This document shows positions 1 to 5,460 of a stretch of 9,802 bases of DNA, in pieces. The notes beneath the pieces were generated by a model that did no database searches, was not told the origin of the DNA, and saw only the letters and a program-made list of their open reading frames with translations. This stretch comes from Candidatus Hydrogenedentota bacterium (GTDB lineage: Bacteria > Hydrogenedentota > Hydrogenedentia > Hydrogenedentales > CAITNO01): contig JAKPUV010000356.1 of NCBI GenBank assembly GCA_029554925.1, positions 1-9,802 on the forward strand, in the 5' to 3' direction. Position 1 is the stretch's first letter. Each line of letters opens with the position of its first letter. The translations under genes and the position numbers were made by a program.

Positions 1-30
1 CCAGAAAGGGGGAGGTGGCACCCGATACAG

Positions 31-189
31 GCCCTGAAGGGGCAGCCGAAATTTGCGCCCCGGGAAGAAGACGAGGCAGGCGGGACGCCTGCGGTACGGA
101 AAGACCTGCGGGGTCTGGTTCCGTAGCGCAGGCGTCCCGCCGGCCTTGTCTTTGGGTGCCCGTCCCAATTTCGGCTGCCCCGTTGGGGC
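31..189. repeat. Long imperfect inverted repeat (REP/MITE-like)
   Basis: The two arms, 39-101 and 119-181, are both 63 nt long. The outer 15 nt (39-53 against 167-181) match perfectly. The inner 34 nt (68-101 against 119-152) match at 31 positions. The middle 14 nt have diverged almost completely. The 17-nt centre contains a small hairpin, AGACC/GGTCT (102-106 and 112-116). Each outer end carries a mini-hairpin: GCCC-TGAAG-GGGC at 31-43 and GCCCC-GTT-GGGGC at 177-189. Conserved ends with a diverged middle suggest two copies of one unit in opposite orientation, not one simple hairpin. No transposase is present, so a non-autonomous element is the likeliest reading. Confidence 0.75.
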
Positions 190-211
190 ATGCTTCTTTC
201 TGTCCGGACAA

Positions 212-253
212 CCCAGGGCAGGCCTGGCCCTTCGGGCGGCGGCCTGCCCTGGG
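212..253. repeat. Perfect 13-bp inverted repeat hairpin
   Basis: CCCAGGGCAGGCC (212-224) is the exact reverse complement of GGCCTGCCCTGGG (241-253). The loop contains a smaller hairpin, GCCC-TTC-GGGC (227-237). It lies directly after the long inverted repeat and before another small hairpin, so it is probably part of the same cluster of palindromic units. No T-tract follows, so it is not an obvious intrinsic terminator. Confidence 0.75.
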
Positions 254-263
254 CTATAGGCGG

Positions 264-280
264 CAACGCTTTCAGCGTTG
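264..280. repeat. Perfect 7-bp hairpin
   Basis: CAACGCT (264-270) and AGCGTTG (274-280) are perfect complements around a TTC loop. It is the last palindromic unit of the cluster. It has no T-tract and no adjacent gene on the left that it could terminate. Confidence 0.6.
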
Positions 281-411
281 AAGAGGCTGGACAAAGGGCA
301 ATGAACGGACTCCATCCAGAAAGCGCCCACGGATTTTGGTGCGATTGCCCTGCTGCTCCTGATCGTCGGATAAGCAATGGACCGCGAAGGCAGTGGAGGG
401 GCGTGCGCCCT

Positions 412-461
412 ATGGGTTCACGGGGAAAGCGCCGATGGTTCGGAGGGGTCCGTTCACCCAT
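412..461. repeat. Imperfect 12-nt inverted repeat
   Basis: ATGGGTTCACGG (412-423) pairs with CCGTTCACCCAT (450-461) at 10 of 12 positions. CCGA/TCGG could form an inner hairpin in the spacer. The signal is weak and may be chance in GC-rich DNA. It is listed because nothing else explains 300-480. Confidence 0.35.
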
Positions 462-492
462 GAGATGAGGAGAACCTGAGTCTTTCCGACAA

Positions 493-581
493 GAGATTGC
501 CGCGTCGGCCGGGGCGGCCTCCTCGCGATGACCGCGGAAAAACACGTCATTGCGAAGGAGCGCAGCGACTGCGGCAATCTC
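493..581. repeat. Inverted pair of a dispersed intergenic repeat
   Basis: One copy runs 493-532, from GAGATTGCCGC to CGCGATGAC. A second copy runs 546-581 in the opposite orientation, from GTCATTGCG to GCGGCAATCTC. The terminal 11 nt (493-503 against 571-581) are perfect complements. The spacer between the copies is 13 nt. The GTCATTGCG(A)GGAGCG-AGCGAC-GCGGCAATCTC pattern is one I recall as a very common intergenic repeat in unrelated bacteria. The left copy has a substituted, GC-rich centre (GGCCGGGGCGGCC). Spurious frames read through it in many genomes. Confidence 0.7.
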
Positions 582-642
582 GTTCCCGCGACGGCGTCGG
601 TTCTACGACATTTTATCCGGTGACAGGGTGCTACAATCTTCC

Positions 643-671
643 TTGACAACTGAAAAGATTTTCAGTATACT
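643..671 (+). promoter_or_regulatory. Near-consensus sigma-70 promoter of the helicase gene
   Basis: The -35 TTGACA (643-648) is a perfect match. A 17-nt spacer leads to the -10 TATACT (666-671). Transcription would start near 678, giving a leader of about 44 nt before the ATG at 722. This start excludes no coding sequence if ATG 722 is the true start. The spacer is occupied by a palindrome, described separately. Confidence 0.85.
649..666. promoter_or_regulatory. Palindromic operator candidate inside the promoter spacer
   Basis: ACTGAAAA-GA-TTTTCAGT has perfect 8-bp arms around a 2-nt centre. It begins at the first base after the -35 and ends on the first base of the -10, so a bound protein should exclude RNA polymerase. 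The core is CTG-N10-CAG, which has the same 16-bp frame as the proteobacterial LexA box (CTGT-N8-ACAG), but the fourth base is A instead of T. An SOS-type repressor site or another dimeric repressor site are both possible. The repressor is not identified by the sequence. Confidence 0.6.
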
Positions 672-721
672 ACCCTCTGGACGTCGGCCGCGGGGTGCGG
701 GCGGCTCTGGAGGATGATGCA

Positions 722-3340
722 ATGGACATGATGCGGCTGGTGGAATACGGGGCTTCGGGGCGCGCGGTGGCGCGGTGGCGGGAGACGCAGGGGGAGCGGC
801 TGCTGCCGTTGCAGGCGCGGGCGGTGACGGAGTATGACCTGTTCCGGGGGGGCAACCTGCTGGTGCAGGCGCCGACGAGTTCGGGGAAGACCTTCATCGG
901 CGAGATGGCGGCGGTGGACGCGGCCATGGGCCGGGGCAAGGCGGTGTATCTGGTGCCGCTGAAGGCGCTGGCGGAGGAGAAGTTCACCCTGTTCCGCGAG
1001 CGCTACGGCGCGCTGGGGCTCCGGGTGATCGTCTCGTCGCGGGACCACCGCGAGCATGACGAGGCGTTTTCCAGGGGCGGGTTCGACCTGGCGGTGGCGG
1101 TGTACGAGAAGTTTGCCCAGCTGCTGACCACGCGGCCGGAACGGCTGAACGAGCTGGGGGTGGTGGTGGCGGACGAGATGGACCTGCTGGCGGACCCGGA
1201 CCGGGGCGCGGAGGCGGAGGTGCTGCTGACGGCGCTGGTGGCGTCGGGGCGGCGGGTGATCGGCCTGTCGGCCTCGCTGGGCGGGGCGGACCGGGCGGCG
1301 GAGTGGATGGGCGCGCGGCTGCTGCGCGAGGAGCGGCGGCCCGTGGAGCTGCGCTACGGCGTGCTGCACGACGGGGTGTACAAGTACCGGACGCACAACG
1401 ACCGGTCGGAGGGCGAGGAGCGCCTGGTGGAGACGCCCGGCGCGTCCACCTGGGAGGCCCTCACGCAGAACGTGCGCGCCCTGGCGGAGGCGGGGGAGGG
1501 CTGCCTGGTCTTTGTGAAGTCGAAATACGAGGCGCGCCGGGGCGCGGAGCTGCTGGCGGGGCGGGTGCGCCTGCCCGCCGCGCCTGCGGCGCAGGAGGCG
1601 CTGTCCGCGCTGGAGCCCACGCGCTGCCGCGACCTGCTGCGCCACACATTGAACGGCGGGGTCGCCTTCCACAACACGGACCTGACGCCTGCCGAACGCC
1701 GGGTGGTGGAGGCGGCCTTCCGCTCCGGGGAGGCGCGCATCCTCGTGTCCACCGGCACGCTGGCGGCGGGGATGAACCTGCCCGCGGCCAACGTGTTCCT
1801 CAGCGCGGACAAGTGGATTTACCACCCCCGCTTCGAGCTGCCCTGGCGCGCCCCCATCGAGTACGGCGAGTACGAGAACATGAGCGGCCGCGCGGGGCGT
1901 TTCGGCGCGGGGCGCGCCTTCGGGCGCTCCGTGCTGGTGGCGGCGGCCCCCTTCGACCAGGAGAGCCTGTGGCGGTGCTATGTGCAGGCGGCGCGGCCCG
2001 CGCTGGCGCCGCCGCTGGCCGCCGCGCCGCTGGACGACCTGTCCCTGCGGCTGGTGGCCGCGCGGGTGTGCCGCTCCGCCGCCGAACTGGAGGCCTTCTT
2101 CGGCCGGACCCTGGCGGCACGGGTGGCCTGGGCCGAAAAGCGGCGGCCGGAGGAGCTGGGGTTCCGCGTGGACAACGCCGTGCGGCGCTGCATGGAGGCG
2201 GGGGCGCTGCGGGCGGCCGCCGGGGAGGGCCGCGCGGCGGCGGACACGGCCTTTTCGCGGGAGACGCCCCTGGAGACCACGCCCTTCGGGCGCGTGACGG
2301 CGGCGCGGGGCATCAGCCTGGCCACGGCGGACGCGCTGCGGCGGTGGGTGCGCCTGTCCGGCGACCGGTTCTGGCTCGACCTGGACTTTCTGCTGGCGGC
2401 GGGGCTGACGGCGGAGGGCCGCATGCTGCATGTGACCCTCACGGCGCGGGAGTACGAGCACGCCGACTACCCCGGAAAGATCAAGTGCGCGGCGGCCTCG
2501 CAGGAGATGCAGGCCGACACGCCGCTCAACCGCCTGCGGTCCTGCCGCCTCACGCCGTTCTTCGACGAGGTGCGCGCCGTGAAGGCCGCCCTCATGCTCG
2601 ACGAGTGGCTGCGCGAGACGCCCCTCGCGGACATCGAGGAGGCCCTGGAGACCACGGCGGGGCAGGTGCTCGCGTCGGCGGAGCAGGCCGCCTGGCTGGC
2701 CGACGCCGCGGCGGGCCTGGCCGACGCCCTCGCCGCGCCGCAGGCGCTGGTGGACCGCCTCGACAGCCTGTCCGCCCGGCTGGCGCGCGGCGTGGGGGAC
2801 GCCGCGCTGGCCCTCGCGCGCGGGGTGGACGCGCCGCTGGACCGGGCCGCGCTTCTCGCGCTGGGCCGCGCCGGGCTGACCACGCCGGAGGCGGTGCACG
2901 CCGTGTCCGACGAGGCGCTGGGGCGGCTGCTGGCCCCCGCGCAGGCGGCGGCCCTGCGCAAATGGGCGGGCGCCCCGGAGGCCGCGGCGCCGGAGACGGC
3001 GGCCGGCGGCCCCGCCCTCGTGGTGGACGACCGGCGGCCGGGGGAAATCCGCGTCCACGGCCGGGTGGTTCCCCTGCAGGACAAGCAGTACCGGCTCATC
3101 CGCGCGCTGGCGGCGGCCCCGGGCGAGTGCGTGCCCTACGACCGGCTCTACGGCGAGGTGTGGGGGGACGCTGTGGTGGAGGACAACCAGATGCACTTTC
3201 AGAAGAACATGCTGCTCAAGCGGATCGCCGCGGCGGCGGGGGACTGGCGCGGCGTCATCCGCACCGTGCCCCGGCGGGGCTTTCTGCTGGAGCTGCCGCC
3301 CGAACAGGTCCGCTGCCTGCTGCTGGACGGCGTGGCGTGA
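722..3340 (+). CDS. Ski2/Hel308-like SF2 helicase with C-terminal OmpR/PhoB-type winged helix
   Basis: This is an 872-residue predicted ATP-dependent DNA or RNA helicase of the cytoplasm. ATG 722 was chosen because GGAGG (709-713) lies 8 nt upstream. The in-frame GTG at 695 has no such site. Helicase motifs, in order: APTSSGKT (Walker A, 50-57), PLKALAEEK (Ia, 79-87), DEMD (Walker B, 151-154, where family members usually have DExH), SAS (III, 183-185, usually SAT), LVFVKSK (IV, about 262), STGTLAAGMNLP (V, from about 343) and NMSGRAGR (VI, about 386-393, usually Q first). An alpha-helical region follows, with a helix-hairpin-helix-like stretch at about 708-737, as in Hel308. Residues about 766-857 match the OmpR/PhoB DNA-binding domain (VHGRVVPL, DRLYGEVWGD, IRTVPRRGF). 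No receiver domain is present. The core assignment is firm; the substrate is unknown. Confidence 0.9.
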   Translation: MDMMRLVEYGASGRAVARWRETQGERLLPLQARAVTEYDLFRGGNLLVQAPTSSGKTFIGEMAAVDAAMGRGKAVYLVPLKALAEEKFTLFRERYGALGLRVIVSSRDHREHDEAFSRGGFDLAVAVYEKFAQLLTTRPERLNELGVVVADEMDLLADPDRGAEAEVLLTALVASGRRVIGLSASLGGADRAAEWMGARLLREERRPVELRYGVLHDGVYKYRTHNDRSEGEERLVETPGASTWEALTQNVRALAEAGEGCLVFVKSKYEARRGAELLAGRVRLPAAPAAQEALSALEPTRCRDLLRHTLNGGVAFHNTDLTPAERRVVEAAFRSGEARILVSTGTLAAGMNLPAANVFLSADKWIYHPRFELPWRAPIEYGEYENMSGRAGRFGAGRAFGRSVLVAAAPFDQESLWRCYVQAARPALAPPLAAAPLDDLSLRLVAARVCRSAAELEAFFGRTLAARVAWAEKRRPEELGFRVDNAVRRCMEAGALRAAAGEGRAAADTAFSRETPLETTPFGRVTAARGISLATADALRRWVRLSGDRFWLDLDFLLAAGLTAEGRMLHVTLTAREYEHADYPGKIKCAAASQEMQADTPLNRLRSCRLTPFFDEVRAVKAALMLDEWLRETPLADIEEALETTAGQVLASAEQAAWLADAAAGLADALAAPQALVDRLDSLSARLARGVGDAALALARGVDAPLDRAALLALGRAGLTTPEAVHAVSDEALGRLLAPAQAAALRKWAGAPEAAAPETAAGGPALVVDDRRPGEIRVHGRVVPLQDKQYRLIRALAAAPGECVPYDRLYGEVWGDAVVEDNQMHFQKNMLLKRIAAAAGDWRGVIRTVPRRGFLLELPPEQVRCLLLDGVA

Positions 3341-3344
3341 CCGC

Positions 3345-4301
3345 CTACCGCGCGAGGAGGGCCTCCGCGAGTTCCAGGGCGTCCACGGGCCAGTAGGACT
3401 CCGGCCGCGGACGGTGCACGCCGGGCCTGCCGGCCTCCGGGCGGCAGTCGAGGATGTCGTCCACCCACCGCTGGGGCACGGCGTCCAGCCCGTGCACCGC
3501 GCCGAGCAGGGCGCCGCAGATGGCCGCGTTGGTGTCCGTGTCCCCCCCGCGCATGACTGTGTCCACCACGCCGTCCTCCAGCGAGGGGGCGTGGAGCAGC
3601 TGCCACACGGCGTTCTGGAACGCGATGAGCACCCAGCCCATCTTTTTGGTGAACTCGTCGGGCGGCGCGTCGGCGGCGTTCTTCAGCGCGTCCCGCACGG
3701 ATTCGGGAACCTTCCACTCCCCGGTCCACGCCAGCATGCGGCCGTAGAGCGCTTCCGGGGACGGACCCTGGTCCACCGCGTGGGCCACGGCGAGGGTGTA
3801 CAGGACGTTCACCCCCGTGCAGACGGGGTTTGGATGGGTGATGGCGGCGTCGGCGACGGCCCACGCCGCCACCTCGGCCTCCGGCCTTCCCGCGCCGAAA
3901 ATGCCCAGGGGGCTCACCCGCATCAGCGCGCCGTTCGCCTGGCTCTCATGGTTGAGGAATCCGCGCAGCCCCGAAGACACGGTGTTCCCCATGTCAAAGG
4001 GGTGCGAGTGCAGCCAGTCCTGGTAGGCCGAGCGCACGGCGGCGGGGTTGAACGCGCCCCGCTCCACCAGCGACCGGGCCAGGGCCAGCGCCATTTCCGA
4101 GTCGTCCGTCGGCTGCCCCGCGAGGGTGTTCCAAGTGCCCCCGTCCTCCAGGTCCCACACGCCGTCCGGGTGCTCCTCGCGGATTTCCTCCGGCCGCATG
4201 AACTCCACCAGCGACCCGAGCGAGTCGCCCGCCAACTGCCCCAGCAGGCAGCCCCGCGCCCGGTTCAGCCGGGCCGCCGCCGTCGTATTGTCCTCTGCCA
4301 C
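3345..4301 (-). CDS. ADP-ribosylglycohydrolase (DraG-like) family protein
   Basis: This 318-residue protein belongs to the ADP-ribosylglycohydrolase family. These are dinuclear-Mg enzymes that remove ADP-ribose from proteins, nucleic acids or small molecules. Visible family marks are the N-terminal GCLLGQLAGDSLG (about 17-29), the metal-binding TDDSE (65-69), SPLGIFG (about 130-136), HPNP (156-159) and GGDTDTNAA (252-260), which carries the second metal-ligand cluster. GTG 4301 is preferred because GAGGAGG (4310-4316) lies 8 nt upstream; a TTG at 4343 extends the frame by 14 residues with a poorer site. The gene converges on the helicase with a 4-bp gap and is divergent from the nitrilase-like gene. 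No ADP-ribosyltransferase partner lies in the window, so the substrate is unknown. Nitrogenase regulation, the classic DraG role, is not supported by the neighbours. Confidence 0.9.
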   Translation of the reverse strand: MAEDNTTAAARLNRARGCLLGQLAGDSLGSLVEFMRPEEIREEHPDGVWDLEDGGTWNTLAGQPTDDSEMALALARSLVERGAFNPAAVRSAYQDWLHSHPFDMGNTVSSGLRGFLNHESQANGALMRVSPLGIFGAGRPEAEVAAWAVADAAITHPNPVCTGVNVLYTLAVAHAVDQGPSPEALYGRMLAWTGEWKVPESVRDALKNAADAPPDEFTKKMGWVLIAFQNAVWQLLHAPSLEDGVVDTVMRGGDTDTNAAICGALLGAVHGLDAVPQRWVDDILDCRPEAGRPGVHRPRPESYWPVDALELAEALLAR

Positions 4302-4309
4302 CTGTCCGC

Positions 4310-4316
4310 CCTCCTC
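4310..4316 (-). promoter_or_regulatory. Ribosome-binding site deciding the GTG start
   Basis: Read on the minus strand this is GAGGAGG, a strong Shine-Dalgarno match with 8 nt to the GTG at 4301. It lies inside the frame that would begin at TTG 4343, and so argues for the shorter protein. Confidence 0.65.
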
Positions 4317-4363
4317 GTTGTTGGGTTCAACAGCCGCGTTCAAATGACGCGTTCCCGGTCACC

Positions 4364-4392
4364 ATGATACCATTGACGTCCTGGTTTGTAAA
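4364..4392 (-). promoter_or_regulatory. Sigma-70-type promoter of the ADP-ribosylglycohydrolase gene
   Basis: On the minus strand, TTTACA (-35, 4392-4387) is followed by a 17-nt spacer and TATCAT (-10, 4369-4364). Transcription would start near 4357 and leave about 55 nt before the GTG start. It lies in the 105-bp gap shared with the divergent nitrilase-like gene. I found no equally good plus-strand promoter in that gap. Confidence 0.65.
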
Positions 4393-4406
4393 CGAAAGGA
4401 AATATC

Positions 4407-5354
4407 ATGCGGGTGACGTTGATGGCTTTTCTTGCCGTGGTGGCGCCGGTGTTCGGCGCGGCGCATGGAGCGGAGTTCACCGTCGCGCTGCTCCAGATGG
4501 CCCCGCAAGGGAATGACCTGGAGGCGAACGCGGCCACCGCGGAGCGGTTCTGCCGGGAGGCGGCGGAGAAGGGCGCCGACGTCGCGCTCATGCCGGAAAT
4601 GTGGTCCATCGGCTACACCCGGCCCGACCCGGAGCGGGAGGGGTGGCGCGAGGCGTTTCAGGCCAAGGCCCTGCGCAAGGACAGCCCGTGGGTGAGGCGT
4701 TTCGCCGACTTGGCGGCGGAGCTGGACATGGCCGTCGGCGTCACTTATTTGGAAGACGCGGACAACGGGCTCCGCAACACCCTCACGCTGTTCGACCGCC
4801 ACGGGGCAGAGGTGTTCACCTACGCCAAGGTGCACACCAGCGACTTCAAGCACATGGAGCGGAACATGACGCCGGGCGACGCCTTCTTCACCGGCACCCT
4901 CGACACCCGTTCCGGGCCGGTGAAGGTTGGCGCGATGATCTGCTTCGACCGCGAGACCCCCGAGAGCGCCCGCATCCTCATGGTGCAGGGGGCCGAGATC
5001 ATCCTCACCCCCAACGCGTGCCGGCTCGAGGAGCTGCGGCTGGCCCAGTTCCGGGTGCGCGCCTTTGAGAATCTGGTGGGCACGGCCATGGCCAACTACC
5101 CGGGCGAAAACTTCGAGGGGCGCTCCGTGGCCTACGCGCCCGATGGAAAATGTCTGGTGCTGGCCGGGGAGAAGGAGGGGGTCTACCTGGCCCGCTTCGA
5201 CATGGACAAGATCCGCGCCGCCCGCGGAAAAAGCATCTGGGGAAACGCCTACCGGCGTCCCCACCGCTACGCGCCCCTGCTTTCGCCGGAGCGGGACCCC
5301 GTGTGGAACCGCACCGACGGCAACGGGAACCCCTATGACCCCTCGGTGAGGTAA
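4407..5354 (+). CDS. Exported carbon-nitrogen hydrolase (nitrilase superfamily)
   Basis: This is a 315-residue amidase/nitrilase-superfamily protein. The catalytic Glu-Lys-Cys triad is visible as E64 in MPEMW, K141 in YAKVH and C179 in MICFDRE, with family-like spacing. A C-terminal YRRPHRY segment (about 282-288) also fits the family. Residues 1 to about 21 form a signal peptide (one Arg, a hydrophobic core, then AHG before AEF), so the enzyme is probably periplasmic or secreted, whereas most family members are cytoplasmic. ATG 4407 has AAAGGA (4395-4400) 6 nt upstream. The superfamily hydrolyses nitriles, amides or carbamoyl groups; the substrate cannot be read from sequence. It is divergent from the ADP-ribosylglycohydrolase gene and is followed after 106 bp by a helicase on the same strand. 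Confidence 0.9.
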   Translation: MRVTLMAFLAVVAPVFGAAHGAEFTVALLQMAPQGNDLEANAATAERFCREAAEKGADVALMPEMWSIGYTRPDPEREGWREAFQAKALRKDSPWVRRFADLAAELDMAVGVTYLEDADNGLRNTLTLFDRHGAEVFTYAKVHTSDFKHMERNMTPGDAFFTGTLDTRSGPVKVGAMICFDRETPESARILMVQGAEIILTPNACRLEELRLAQFRVRAFENLVGTAMANYPGENFEGRSVAYAPDGKCLVLAGEKEGVYLARFDMDKIRAARGKSIWGNAYRRPHRYAPLLSPERDPVWNRTDGNGNPYDPSVR

Positions 5355-5460
5355 CGGTTTTCGCGCCGCATGGCATCCGCGCCCCGGCGTGCACTACAAT
5401 ATGCGCGGTCCGGCGGCCCGCCGGATTCCCCAGCATAACCCACGCCCGGCAGGTGTTCCT

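Larger units (their letters stand above)
1..640. other. Gene-free, repeat-rich intergenic region
   Basis: No convincing gene was found on either strand. The short open frames here run across inverted repeats, lack good ribosome-binding sites and resemble no family I recognise. The left half (about 31-280) is a chain of GC-rich palindromes. The right half (493-581) holds a second repeat family in inverted orientation. Between them, 300-480 has only a weak imperfect inverted repeat. The region ends at the promoter of the helicase gene. It looks like a collection site for REP/MITE-like intergenic elements, which is an inference from the palindromic structure. Confidence 0.75.

Noticed and set aside
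15..281. 88-codon plus-strand frame at the left end
   Set aside because: It runs across palindromic repeats and has a composition typical of read-through of repeats, with no family resemblance.
304..372. Short frame ending DFGAIALLLLIVG and stop, like a membrane-protein C-terminus
   Set aside because: It is only about 22 codons after a stop, has no start codon and no homologous context. It could be a gene remnant but cannot be supported.
1..640. CRISPR array or tRNA gene in the repeat-rich region
   Set aside because: The repeats are inverted, not regularly spaced direct repeats, and no cloverleaf or TTC-arm pattern was found.
410..649. 79-codon minus-strand frame upstream of the helicase
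   Set aside because: It reads through the inverted repeat at 493-581; the peptide (LPQSLRSFAMT) is the usual false translation of that repeat family.
662..3196. 844-codon open frame on the minus strand
   Set aside because: It is antisense to the helicase, has an extreme Arg/Pro/His/Gln composition and no domain, and overlaps the helicase promoter. The long frame is a by-product of high GC and strong third-position bias.
1303..3396. 697-codon plus-strand frame inside the helicase
   Set aside because: It consists of low-complexity Gly/Ala/Arg sequence in another frame of a gene with clear motifs.
5371..5400. Promoter for the SF1 helicase
   Set aside because: TACAAT is a fair -10, but the -35 region (TGGCAT or GGCATC) is poor, so it is mentioned only as support for the TTG start.
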